Source: JBBSEZ01 sp038239195
GTDB lineage: Bacteria > Planctomycetota > Planctomycetia > Gemmatales > Gemmataceae
DNA: 51,474 bases
Reading direction: 5' to 3'
NCBI GenBank assembly: GCA_038239195.1
Contig: JBBSEZ010000013.1
Location: forward strand, 1-51,474
Shown here: piece by piece, positions 7,843 to 15,869 of the stretch
Numbering within the stretch: the first letter of the stretch is position 1
Layout of the letters: each line of letters starts with the position of its first letter
The notes under the pieces: model-generated
The model's database searches: none
What the model saw: only the letters and a program-made list of their open reading frames with translations
What the model was told of the DNA's origin: nothing
Translations under genes and position numbers: made by a program

Positions 7843-8592
7843 TCACTTCACGATCTTCAACAGCTCCACCTCAAAGACGAGGTCGGCGTCCGGGGGGATT
7901 TCGGGCGGGCTCCCGTTGGGGCCGTAGCCGAGTGGGGCGGGGATGACCAGTTTGCGCTTGCCGCCCACCTTCATGCCCGCGACGCCCGCGTCCCAGCCCT
8001 TGATGACCTCGCCGGCGCCCAGGGTGAATGCGAACGGCTTCTTTCCCACGCTGCTGTCGAACTGCTTGCCGTTGGAGGCCAGCTTCCCGGTGTAGTGGAC
8101 CTCGACGAGGTCCCCCTTCTCGGCAACGTCGCCCGTCCCGACCTTCAGGTCCTCCGACTTCACCGCCACGATGCGCAGCAGCTCTACCTCGAAGACCAGG
8201 TCGGAGTTGGGCGGGATGTCGGTGCCTTTCGCCCGGCCCCCATAGGCGAGCTTGGCGGGCACGACCAGCTTGCGCTTGCCGCCGACCTTCATCCCGGCCA
8301 CGCCCTCGTCCCAGCCCTTGATGACGTTGCCGGCGCCCAGGGTGAATGCGAACGGCTTCTTGCCCACGCTGCTGTCGAACTGCTTGCCGTTGGAGGCCAA
8401 TTTCCCGGTGTAGTGGACCTCGACGGCGTCCCCCTTCTTGGCGGTCGCTCCCTCGCCTTCCGTCAGGTCCTTGTACTTCAGGCCCGACTCGGTGGTCGTC
8501 AGGCCCTCGTCGCCGCCTCCGCCTCCGCAGCCCAGAGGCAGGGCGCCCAGCCCGGCGACGACCACCAGGGCGAACCAGGAACGCCTTATCAT
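7843..8592 (-). CDS. Two-domain FKBP peptidyl-prolyl isomerase lipoprotein
   Basis: 249 residues: a lipoprotein signal with the lipobox LPLGC followed by a Gly run, then two FKBP domains in tandem. The domains share long identical stretches (VEVHYTGKLASNGKQFDSS and most of the segment through KKPFAFTLGAG), also almost identical in DNA with a period of 318 bp, which indicates a recent internal duplication or gene conversion. It is the first gene of the three-gene cluster. The inner ATG at 8592 is preferred to 8607 because AAAGGG is 7 nt upstream; the outer one lacks a ribosome-binding site. Confidence 0.93.
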   Translation of the reverse strand: MIRRSWFALVVVAGLGALPLGCGGGGGDEGLTTTESGLKYKDLTEGEGATAKKGDAVEVHYTGKLASNGKQFDSSVGKKPFAFTLGAGNVIKGWDEGVAGMKVGGKRKLVVPAKLAYGGRAKGTDIPPNSDLVFEVELLRIVAVKSEDLKVGTGDVAEKGDLVEVHYTGKLASNGKQFDSSVGKKPFAFTLGAGEVIKGWDAGVAGMKVGGKRKLVIPAPLGYGPNGSPPEIPPDADLVFEVELLKIVK

Positions 8593-8674
8593 GACGAGCC
8601 CTTTCATTCGGGGTGAGGGAACGACCGCACCGGGGTCATTCTCCGAACGCGGCGCCCTTTCGACAACGGGGCGC

Positions 8675-9460
8675 TCACCCGGACAGGGCCCCCGCCTGGA
8701 GCGCGAAGTAGTAGGCCGACAGCCCCAGCCCGAGTAGGATGACGAACCAGCGCACGGCGACGCGCGGGAGGGCCCGGCCGAGGTGGGCCCCCGCGTAGCC
8801 CCCGGCGATGGCGCCGACGGCCATGGGCAGGGCGTAGCGCCACTCGACCGTGCCCTCGACGACGAACACGACGACCGAGACGCCGTTGATGAACGACGCG
8901 AGCAGCGTCTTGACGGCGTTCATGCGGTGGATGTCGCCAAGCCCCATCAGGCCGAGCGAGGTCAGCATCAGGATGCCGATGCCGGCGCCGAAATACCCGC
9001 CGTAGACCGCGACGAAGAACTGGAACACGACCACGGCGCCACACAGCCAGGGCGAAGGGAGCGAATCCGCGGTGCGCGCGGGGAGGGCCCGGGTGAGGTA
9101 CGGCTGGGCGAGAAAAAGCAGCGAGGCGGTGAGCAGCAGCCAGGGGACGAGGGCGGCGAAGTAGTGGTTGGGCAGGCGCGTCAAGAGCAGCGAGCCGCCG
9201 AGCCCGCCGAGCAGGCTGGGGCCGATCAGGAGCGCCAGCCACGGCCCCGTGCCGCGCAACTCGCGCCGGAAGCCCCATGCTCCCGCGACCGAGCCGGGCA
9301 CCAGGGCGACGGTACTGGTGGAGTTGGCGACCACCTCCGAGAGCCCCGCGGCGCGGAGCGAGGGAAAGGTGAGCAACGTCCCGCCGCCGGCAAGGGTGTT
9401 GATGACGCCGGCGGCAGACGCGGAGAGGAGCAGCAGGGCCCAGGTAGCGAGGAGGTCCAT
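8675..9460 (-). CDS. TauE/SafE family sulfite/anion exporter (membrane)
   Basis: 261 residues, almost entirely hydrophobic segments, consistent with about eight membrane helices. Family marks are the glycine-rich AAGVINTLAGGGTLLTFP near the N-terminus and GGYFGAGIGILML in the second half. Members move sulfite, sulfonates or other organic anions; the substrate here is unknown. The start at 9460 is used because upstream codons of the open frame run through the palindrome at 9487-9530. It follows the dehydrogenase gene on the same strand. Confidence 0.88.
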   Translation of the reverse strand: MDLLATWALLLLSASAAGVINTLAGGGTLLTFPSLRAAGLSEVVANSTSTVALVPGSVAGAWGFRRELRGTGPWLALLIGPSLLGGLGGSLLLTRLPNHYFAALVPWLLLTASLLFLAQPYLTRALPARTADSLPSPWLCGAVVVFQFFVAVYGGYFGAGIGILMLTSLGLMGLGDIHRMNAVKTLLASFINGVSVVVFVVEGTVEWRYALPMAVGAIAGGYAGAHLGRALPRVAVRWFVILLGLGLSAYYFALQAGALSG

Positions 9461-9486
9461 CGGCGGGGACTGGGCGGCGCGCGGGG

Positions 9487-9530
9487 CCCTTCTTGCTTGT
9501 CGTTTTGCGCGAAACGGCAAGCAAGAAGGG
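9487..9530. repeat. CAAGCAAG palindrome, inside-out copy
   Basis: 44-bp palindrome with arms ending outward in CCCTTCTTGC and GCAAGAAGGG and a GCGC centre; two mismatches. Compared with 6798-6839 the two units are joined at the opposite ends (tail to tail instead of head to head). It lies in the gap between the dehydrogenase stop and the TauE start. Confidence 0.7.
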
Positions 9531-9533
9531 CGA

Positions 9534-10562
9534 TCACTTCCAGCGCACGACGACGCCCAGGTACTCCTCCTTCTTCTTGAGCAGCCCCTCATACGCCTCG
9601 CCGACCTGTTCCGGCGCGATGCGGTGAGTGAGCAGGCCCGCGAGACTGAGCCGGCCGTTGGCGAGCGTGCCGAGCAGCCAGTGCTGGGCCTTGTCGAGGC
9701 CCCAGGCGCCCGCCAGGCGCACGTGGGCGGGCTCGAACAGCATGTTGCCGTGCGCGCCCGTCACCTCCACGTAGCGACGATGCAGGTCGTCGTAGAAGTT
9801 GACCTCCTTCGCCTTGCCGCGCGGGCTGCCGACCACCACCACCTGCCCGCCGTCGCAGGCCAGCGCCATCGCCGTCGGGATGGCGTCGGGCACGCCGGTC
9901 GCGTCGGCCACGATCTCGGCGCCTCGACTCCCCAGGAACTTGGTCAACTGCTCGCGGGCATCGCCGGCGCCGGGATCGATCGCGTGGTCGGCCCCGGCGG
10001 CACGGGCGGCGTCGCGGCGCATGGCGACGGCGTCGATGCCGACGACGGGGTAGGCCCCCGCCGCGATCAGGGAGCGCAGGGCGAACTGGCCGATGACGCC
10101 CAGCCCGAGGACCGCGGCCGAGCGGCCCAGCGTGAGCCCGGCGCGGATCGCCGCGCCCATGCCGTAGCGGGCCACGCACGCCACGGCGGCCTTCTCCATG
10201 TCCAGCCCCGCCGGCATGCGCCACAGCCGACCGCGCTCGTGGCCAATGGTCAACAGTTCGTGCGAGGCATGGTTGCCGGGGAAACTGACGCGCTCGCCAG
10301 GCTGCCAGCCGGTGACGCCCGCGCCGACGGCGACGACAGTGCCGGCGGCGCTGTAGCCGGGCCGGAAGGGGAACTTCCAGTCCGGCAGGTTGGGGTCCTT
10401 GAGCCACTGGTGGGTGCCGGTGTAGACGGCCAGCTCAGTGCCGGCGCTGATGGCACTGACCTCGGCGGCGACGAGAATTTGATTGGCGGCGGGGGGCGGC
10501 AGCTCGACTTCGCGGACGCCAACCTTGAACGGTTCGAGAACGACGACCTGGCGTGCTTTCAT
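9534..10562 (-). CDS. Zinc-type alcohol dehydrogenase-like oxidoreductase (MDR family)
   Basis: 342 residues of the medium-chain dehydrogenase/reductase superfamily: an N-terminal GroES-like part (AISAGTELAVYTG, GYSAAGTVVAVG, GERVSFPGNHASHEL) and a Rossmann part with GLGVIGQFALRSLIAAGA and a D after the second strand (VVGIDAV), suggesting NAD-type binding. The subgroup that carries SAGTEL in place of the usual Cys-Gly-Ser/Thr-Asp (BchC-like) often lacks the classical catalytic zinc cysteine, so the metal dependence is uncertain. The substrate is unknown. The start at 10562 begins the conserved MKARQVVV strand; the open frame beyond it overlaps the divergent neighbour. Confidence 0.88.
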   Translation of the reverse strand: MKARQVVVLEPFKVGVREVELPPPAANQILVAAEVSAISAGTELAVYTGTHQWLKDPNLPDWKFPFRPGYSAAGTVVAVGAGVTGWQPGERVSFPGNHASHELLTIGHERGRLWRMPAGLDMEKAAVACVARYGMGAAIRAGLTLGRSAAVLGLGVIGQFALRSLIAAGAYPVVGIDAVAMRRDAARAAGADHAIDPGAGDAREQLTKFLGSRGAEIVADATGVPDAIPTAMALACDGGQVVVVGSPRGKAKEVNFYDDLHRRYVEVTGAHGNMLFEPAHVRLAGAWGLDKAQHWLLGTLANGRLSLAGLLTHRIAPEQVGEAYEGLLKKKEEYLGVVVRWK

Positions 10563-10714
10563 GGCGGAGGCCTGGGAACGAGGGGCGGGCTCCTCTCGTT
10601 GTAGAAAGCGAGGAAGCAGTTGGCCGGGGCGCGGCCGGCAAGAAACGAGGACTTCGCCTCGTCCAGCGCCTGCGGTTTGATAAGCTGACAGCAGGCACCG
10701 GAGACGGGCACAAG

Positions 10715-11500
10715 ATGATCTGGTTCGCGTGCAAGCAGTGCGGGAAGCGGCACGGCCGGGGCGATCACCTGGCCGGGACGCTCGTGTTCTGCGAGTGCGG
10801 CACCGGCAACCGCGTGCCCTGGTCGAGCACCGCCTCGGAGCCCGAGGCGCCCGCCGCGCCCCCTCCGCCGCCGCGCCCGCAACCCCCCCGGCCCTCGTGG
10901 GCGCCGGCCCCCCTCCCTCCTTCCCGCGCGCTGCGCCCGCTCCAGGCGGCGCAGGACGAGGACGACAGTCCACCGCCCCCGCCCCCTCCGCCGCCCCGCA
11001 AGCCGCGCGAGGTGCGGCGCGTTCGGCCGCAGTTTTGCCTCCAGCACGACGAGTCGGCCTCGACGGTCGGCTGCGACGACTGCAAGATGCGCTTCTGCGA
11101 CCTGTGCGTGGTGACGTTGCAGGAGCATACCCTGTGCGGGCCGTGCAAGAACTTTCGGCTGCGCGCCCGCACGCGCCCTCCGCGCACGGCCCCGCTGGCG
11201 GTGGTGGCGCTGGTGGTGGCCCTGGTCAGCGGGCCGATGACGCTGATGATGACGTTGCTGGCGGTGAGCCGGCACCTCGAGGCCGCCCCGCCGGCGCTCT
11301 CGGTGGTGCTGTGTATGGTGGGCACGGTGCTGCCAACGGTCGCGGCCTTTCTGGGCTGGCTGGCGCTGCGGCAGATCGAGACGCGGGCGCAGATGGGCGG
11401 GCGGGGCCTGGCCGCGAGCGGGTCGGTCCTGGGCCTGGCGGGCGCCCTGTGGGGGCTGAGCGTGGCGGCGGTGGTGCTGGCCCGACAGGTGCAGGGGTAA
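10715..11500 (+). CDS. Zinc-finger membrane protein with B-box-like finger and DUF4190-like tail
   Basis: 261 residues. An N-terminal CxxC...CxC finger (CKQCGKRHGR...FCECG) is followed by a Pro-rich linker with two long proline runs, then a B-box-like cluster (CLQHDESASTVGCDDCKMRFCDLCVV...CGPC), and finally three membrane segments of the DUF4190 type (ALRQIETRAQMGGRGLAASGSVLG). The fingers would face the cytosol. The neighbour 8 bp downstream has the same architecture, so they likely form a pair of subunits. Function is unknown. The start at 10715 is the first codon of the CxxC finger and is preceded by an open frame with no conserved sequence. Confidence 0.75.
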   Translation: MIWFACKQCGKRHGRGDHLAGTLVFCECGTGNRVPWSSTASEPEAPAAPPPPPRPQPPRPSWAPAPLPPSRALRPLQAAQDEDDSPPPPPPPPPRKPREVRRVRPQFCLQHDESASTVGCDDCKMRFCDLCVVTLQEHTLCGPCKNFRLRARTRPPRTAPLAVVALVVALVSGPMTLMMTLLAVSRHLEAAPPALSVVLCMVGTVLPTVAAFLGWLALRQIETRAQMGGRGLAASGSVLGLAGALWGLSVAAVVLARQVQG

Positions 11501-11507
11501 GGCGGTC

Positions 11508-12116
11508 ATGGCGGCGCACTGTCCCTCGTGCGAGTATCCGTTGCCCGACGACCGCGAGCGCGTCGGGGCGCGCTGCCCGCACTGCCGCGATCCGCTCTAC
11601 GAGCCGGCGGCGCGCAGCGGCCGCCCGGCGCGCATCGGCGAGGGCGCCTGCCCCGTCCACCCCGGCGTCGAGACGGTCGGGCTGTGCGCGCGCTGCGGGG
11701 CCTACGTGTGCGAGGTGTGCCGGACGCGCTGGCGCAATCAGGTGTGGTGCGTGGCCTGCATCAACAAGGCGCTGGCGTCGGGCGCGGCGCTGCCGGAGCA
11801 CGATCGCGAGCACTACCGGCAGGCGGTGCTGGGCCTGTCCCTGGGCGGCGGGGCCTGGCTGGCGAGCGGCCTGGCGTTTCTCGGGGCGGCCCTGCTCTCG
11901 GGCGGGCTCGCCTCGCTGTCGATCGGCGTGCAGTTCGCCCTCGTCCTGCTCGTGCTGGGCAACGTCGTCGTGGCGTGCATCGGTGCGGGCCAGGCGCTGG
12001 CGGCGCTCCGCATCCGCGGCCGCTTCATGCCCCTGGCCACGACCGGGCTCGTGCTCGGCGGGCTCTACGTCGGCGCCCTGTTCGGCGCCGGCCTCTTCTT
12101 CGTCTGGCGCAATTAA
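11508..12116 (+). CDS. Zinc-finger membrane protein, paralogue of the preceding gene
   Basis: 202 residues with an N-terminal double CxxC ribbon (CPSCEYPLP...CPHCRDPLY), a B-box-like cluster (CPVHPGVETVGLCARCGAYVCEVCRTRWRNQVWCVAC) and three to four hydrophobic helices, ending close to the membrane. It begins 8 bp after the previous gene, so the two are co-transcribed. The plan is the same (ribbon, B-box, DUF4190-like membrane tail) without the proline linker. No enzymatic motif is visible; a scaffold or small-protein-binding role is possible. Confidence 0.75.
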   Translation: MAAHCPSCEYPLPDDRERVGARCPHCRDPLYEPAARSGRPARIGEGACPVHPGVETVGLCARCGAYVCEVCRTRWRNQVWCVACINKALASGAALPEHDREHYRQAVLGLSLGGGAWLASGLAFLGAALLSGGLASLSIGVQFALVLLVLGNVVVACIGAGQALAALRIRGRFMPLATTGLVLGGLYVGALFGAGLFFVWRN

Positions 12117-12129
12117 CGAACCGAAGAGG

Positions 12130-12261
12130 AATTAGCCACAGATGAACACAGATGAACACGGATAAGACCGAAGAGGAGAGAACGGCAAAGGCATCGGCCT
12201 TCTCCCTCCTCTATCTGCCTTTCTTCCATCTGTGTTCGTGTGTGTTCATCTGTGGCTAATT
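12130..12261. repeat. 132-bp inverted repeat element with ACAGATGAACAC arms
   Basis: Imperfect arms of about 37 bp (12130-12166 and 12225-12261), starting AATTAGCCACAGATGAACAC, flank a 58-bp centre. It is AT-richer than its surroundings and fills the gap before purL. The phrase resembles a dispersed repeat I recall from planctomycetes and other environmental bacteria; it has no coding capacity and looks like a small non-autonomous element. Confidence 0.7.
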
Positions 12262-12283
12262 GTTTTTTTGAGGAAGGTTGGCC

Positions 12284-15166
12284 ATGCTCTGGGAGATCGA
12301 GGTTCGCCCGCGCGGGCACGACGGGGAGCGGGGCCGCGTGGTCGAGGAGTTGGCCCTCCTCACGCACGGCCGGGCCGCCGGCGCCGCGCTCGCCGGCAGC
12401 GCGCGGGGGTATCTGCTCGAGGGCGAACTGTCGCGCGCCCAGGCCGAGTGCCTGGTGCGCGAGCTGCTCGTCGATTCGCTGGTGGAGAGCGGGCGGCTGG
12501 GCGAATTGAACGAAGGGGCCTCGGGCGACCAACTGGCCACCGTCTTGCTCCTGCCGGGGGTGATGGACCCTGCCGCGCTGAGCGTGGTCGAGGCGGCGCG
12601 CGACCTCGGCATCGAAGTTGGCTCCGTGCGGACTTTCCGCCGCTACTTCGGGGGAGCGCTGGCGCCGGAGGTGCGGGAGTTGCTCTTCCGCAAGGTGCTG
12701 GCCAACGAGGCCATCGAGCAAGTGGTCGAGGGCCCGCTTACCCTGGACCACCTCGCCGTGGGGGCAGCCTACCGCTTCGAGCGCGTCGAGGTGCCGCTGC
12801 GCGAGCTCGACGACGAGGCGCTCGTGAAGCTGAGCCGCGAGGGGCAGCTCTCGCTGAGCCTGGCCGAGATGCGGACGGTGCGCGATCACTTCCGCGGGCT
12901 GGGGCGCGAGCCGACGGACGTCGAGCTGGAGACGGTGGCGCAGACGTGGTCGGAGCACTGCTCGCACAAGACGCTCAAGGGCCCGATCGACTTCGAGGGC
13001 CGGCGCATCGACAACCTGCTCAAAGAAACCATCTTCGGCGCCACCGTGCAGATCCGCGCGCGCCTCGGGGCGGACGACTGGTGCGTGAGCGTCTTCGAGG
13101 ACAACGCCGGCGTGGTGCGCTTCACCGACGACTACCACGCCTGCTTCAAGGTGGAGACGCACAACCACCCCTCGGCGATCGAGCCCTACGGCGGGGCCAA
13201 CACAGGCCTGGGTGGCGTGATCCGCGACCCGCTGGGCACAGGGCTGGCGGCGAAGCCCGTGTGTAACACCAACGTCTTCTGCTTCGCCCCGCCGGACACC
13301 CCGCCCGAGGCGCTCCCGCCGGGCGTACTGCACCCGCGCAAGGTGATGCAGGGCGTGGTGGCGGGGGTGCGCGACTACGGCAACCGCATGGGCATCCCGA
13401 CGGTCAACGGGGCCGTCCTCTTCGACGACCGCTACCTGGGCAACCCTCTCGTCTACTGTGGGACGGTGGGCCTCATCCCCGTCGATCGCTGCGAGAAGGC
13501 GGCGCGGCCGGGCGATCTCATCGTCGCCGTGGGGGGCCGCACGGGGCGCGACGGCATCCACGGGGCGACGTTCTCGTCGCTGGAACTGACGGCGGAGTCG
13601 GAGCGCGTCAGCGGCGGGGCCGTGCAGATCGGCAACGCCATCGCCGAGAAGAAGCTCCTCGACGTGCTGCTGCAGGCGCGCGACGCCGGGCTGTATTCGG
13701 CCATCACCGATTGCGGGGCGGGCGGCTTCAGCTCGGCCGTCGGCGAGATGGCGGCGGAACTGGGGGCGAGCGTCGATCTGGACAAGGCGCCTCTCAAATA
13801 TGCGGGCCTGTCGTACGTCGAAATCTGGATCTCCGAGTCGCAGGAGCGCATGGTGCTGGCGGTATCGGAGGAGAACTGGCCTCGCCTGCGCGAGCTGTGC
13901 GCGGGCGAGGACGTGGAGGCGGCGGCCCTTGGGCGCTTCGAGGCGACGGGCCGGCTGCGGCTGCGCTACGCGGGGGAGGAGGTGGCCGACCTCGACCTTC
14001 GCTTTTTGCACGACGGCCGGCCGGCGGTGGTGCGGCAGGCGACGTGGACGGGGGCCGCCAAGCCGCAAGCGGCGGGCCACCCTGCCGCAAGCGGCTTGGC
14101 GAAGCCGGCCGACAACCTCACCGACGTGCTCCTGGCGATCCTGGCCTCGCCGAACGTTTGCAGCAAGGAATGGATAATCCGGCAGTACGACCACGAGGTA
14201 CAGGGCGGCAGCGTCATCAAGCCGCTGGTCGGGGCGCGCGACGATGGCCCCGGCGACGCCTCCGTGGTGGCGCCGGTGCTGGGCTCGTGGGTGGGGCTGG
14301 CGGTGGGTTGCGGCATCAACCCGCGCTACGGCGACCTCGACCCGTATCGCATGGCGGCGGCGGCGATCGACGAGGCGGTGCGCAACGTGGTGGCCGTGGG
14401 GGCCGACCCGGCGCGGGTGGCGCTGCTCGACAATTTCTGCTGGGGCAACACCGACCGGCCGGAGGTGCTCGGCTCGCTGGTGCGCGCCGCCGAGGCGTGC
14501 CGCGACGTGGCGCTGGCCTACACCATGCCGTTCATCAGCGGCAAGGACAGCCTCAACAACGAGTACCACGCCGAGGGCCGACACATCGCCATCCCACCGA
14601 CGCTGCTCATCAGCGCCCTCGGCCGGGTGTCCGACGTCCGGCGCTGCGTCACGATGGACCTGAAAGAGCCCGGAAACATCCTCTTTCTGCTCGGCGCGAC
14701 GCGCGACGAGATGGGCGGGTCGCACTACCACCTCGTCCGCGGGCTGAGCGGGGGGACGGTGCCGGCCCCCGACCTGGAACAGGCGCCGCTCGTCTTCCGC
14801 AAGCTGCACGAGGCGATAAGCCGCGGGCTGGTGCGCGCCTGCCACGACCTGAGCGAGGGCGGGCTGGCGGTGGCGCTGGCGGAGATGGCGTTCGCCGGCG
14901 AGGTGGGCGCCGACGTGACGGCTCTGCCCGGTGGATTGCCCGATGAGGTGGCGCTCTTCTCCGAATCGACGACGCGGTTCGTGGTTGAGGTGCGGCCGGG
15001 GCAGGAGGCCGAGTTTCGCGCCTGCCTGGCCGACGTGCCGCTGTTGCGGCTGGGGACGACGGTGAAGGAGCAGCGCCTGCGCCTCGTGGGGGCGAACGGG
15101 GAGTGGGCGGTGTGGGGGCAGTTGGGGGCGCTGAAGGAGGCGTGGCAGAAGCCGTTACGGTGGTGA
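12284..15166 (+). CDS. purL: Phosphoribosylformylglycinamidine synthase, PurS-PurL fusion type
   Basis: 960 residues. It makes FGAM from FGAR, ATP and ammonia in purine synthesis. Motifs: SEHCSHK (about 224-230), FKVETHNHPSAIEPYGGANTG, GDLIVAVGGRTGRDGIHGA, AITDCGAGGFSSAVGEMA, and in the second ATPase half EWIIRQYDHEVQGGS, SGKDSLNNEY and LVRACHDLSEGGLAVALAEM. The extra ~150 N-terminal residues look like PurS-type sequence fused to the front (inference). There is no C-terminal glutaminase domain, so a separate PurQ must exist elsewhere. The ATG at 12284 has AGGAAGG 6 nt upstream and is preferred to the TTG at 12278. A 44-bp palindrome is inserted in frame at 14057-14100. Confidence 0.95.
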   Translation: MLWEIEVRPRGHDGERGRVVEELALLTHGRAAGAALAGSARGYLLEGELSRAQAECLVRELLVDSLVESGRLGELNEGASGDQLATVLLLPGVMDPAALSVVEAARDLGIEVGSVRTFRRYFGGALAPEVRELLFRKVLANEAIEQVVEGPLTLDHLAVGAAYRFERVEVPLRELDDEALVKLSREGQLSLSLAEMRTVRDHFRGLGREPTDVELETVAQTWSEHCSHKTLKGPIDFEGRRIDNLLKETIFGATVQIRARLGADDWCVSVFEDNAGVVRFTDDYHACFKVETHNHPSAIEPYGGANTGLGGVIRDPLGTGLAAKPVCNTNVFCFAPPDTPPEALPPGVLHPRKVMQGVVAGVRDYGNRMGIPTVNGAVLFDDRYLGNPLVYCGTVGLIPVDRCEKAARPGDLIVAVGGRTGRDGIHGATFSSLELTAESERVSGGAVQIGNAIAEKKLLDVLLQARDAGLYSAITDCGAGGFSSAVGEMAAELGASVDLDKAPLKYAGLSYVEIWISESQERMVLAVSEENWPRLRELCAGEDVEAAALGRFEATGRLRLRYAGEEVADLDLRFLHDGRPAVVRQATWTGAAKPQAAGHPAASGLAKPADNLTDVLLAILASPNVCSKEWIIRQYDHEVQGGSVIKPLVGARDDGPGDASVVAPVLGSWVGLAVGCGINPRYGDLDPYRMAAAAIDEAVRNVVAVGADPARVALLDNFCWGNTDRPEVLGSLVRAAEACRDVALAYTMPFISGKDSLNNEYHAEGRHIAIPPTLLISALGRVSDVRRCVTMDLKEPGNILFLLGATRDEMGGSHYHLVRGLSGGTVPAPDLEQAPLVFRKLHEAISRGLVRACHDLSEGGLAVALAEMAFAGEVGADVTALPGGLPDEVALFSESTTRFVVEVRPGQEAEFRACLADVPLLRLGTTVKEQRLRLVGANGEWAVWGQLGALKEAWQKPLRW
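14057..14100. repeat. Palindromic element carried in frame inside purL
   Basis: GCCAAGCCGCAAGCGGC at the left and GCCGCAAGCGGCTTGGC at the right form nested dyads within the linker between the two PurL halves. It encodes an Ala/Lys/Pro/His-rich stretch (AKPQAAGHPAASGLAKPA) not expected of the family, consistent with a repeat tolerated in a surface loop. Confidence 0.45.
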
Positions 15167-15258
15167 GGTTGGGCCTCGGTCCCTTCCACCGTCGAAAGCC
15201 CGTTCAAGATTGACCGAGGGCGCGTTGGCCGAGTAGAGTTGGGGAAGGAGGGCCGACC

Positions 15259-15519
15259 GTGAACATCATTCTGCCGGGACCGCTAGGGAACTGGGTGGAG
15301 CAGCAAGCCAGACAAGAGGGACACGCGTCCCCCGATGCCTTCGTGCAGGAGTTGCTGCGCCAGGAGCGCGAGAAACGAGACAAGCAAGCTCTCGAACAGA
15401 GGCTGCTGAGCGCCCTGGACAGTGGAGAACCCATCGAGGTCACGCCAGCGTTTTGGGAAGAACGCCGGCGCGACCTCGAGGCCCGCCTGGCGCGGGGGGC
15501 GAAGGCGGAGGGGCCATGA
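15259..15519 (+). CDS. Antitoxin, ParD-like
   Basis: 86 residues. The N-terminus reads as a short beta strand (NIILPGPLGNWVEQQAR) followed by helices, as in ribbon-helix-helix antitoxins of the ParD group, and the C-terminus is charged, as expected for the toxin-binding tail. GTG start with AAGGAGG 7 nt upstream. Its stop overlaps the start of the ParE-like toxin gene (ATGA), the usual arrangement for autoregulated type II modules. Confidence 0.78.
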   Translation: MNIILPGPLGNWVEQQARQEGHASPDAFVQELLRQEREKRDKQALEQRLLSALDSGEPIEVTPAFWEERRRDLEARLARGAKAEGP

Positions 15520-15833
15520 CCATCCGCATTCGACCGCGTGCCATCCGGGAACTGGGCGATCTGGCGGAGCACCTGGGCAACTCGAGCATCAGCACCGCCC
15601 GGCGCTTCGAAGAGGCCGCCGAGCAGACGTTTGCAACTCTCGAACAAATGGCAGGGATCGGGGCGCCTTGCGAACTGTCCAATCCCCTTCTCCAGGACGT
15701 TCGCTGCTGGCCGGTCAAGGGCTTCAAGAACCATCTGATCTACTACCGGCCCATCGAAGGAGGGATCGAAGTCCTTCACCTCTTTCACGCCGCGCAGGAC
15801 GTCGCGACCCTTCTGGAGCAAGAAGCGGAATGA
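15516..15833 (+). CDS. RelE/ParE family toxin
   Basis: 105 residues. Family features: an N-terminal strand then helix (IRPRAIRELGDLAEHL), a middle helix with ARRFEEAAEQTFATLEQM, and the C-terminal strands RCWPVKGFKNHLIYYRPIEGGIEVLHLFHAAQD. The YYRP...I.VL.I.HA.D ending is typical of ParE. It overlaps the antitoxin by 4 bp. Known ParE proteins poison DNA gyrase while RelE relatives cut mRNA; sequence alone favours ParE. Confidence 0.85.
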   Translation: MTIRIRPRAIRELGDLAEHLGNSSISTARRFEEAAEQTFATLEQMAGIGAPCELSNPLLQDVRCWPVKGFKNHLIYYRPIEGGIEVLHLFHAAQDVATLLEQEAE

Positions 15834-15869
15834 TTCTCGCCAGGAAGGGCCATCCCGCGTCTCCTTTCC

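Noticed and set aside
12113..14845. Long minus-strand frame of 910 codons opposite purL
   Set aside because: Antisense of a well-recognised enzyme and runs through the inverted repeat; no protein features.
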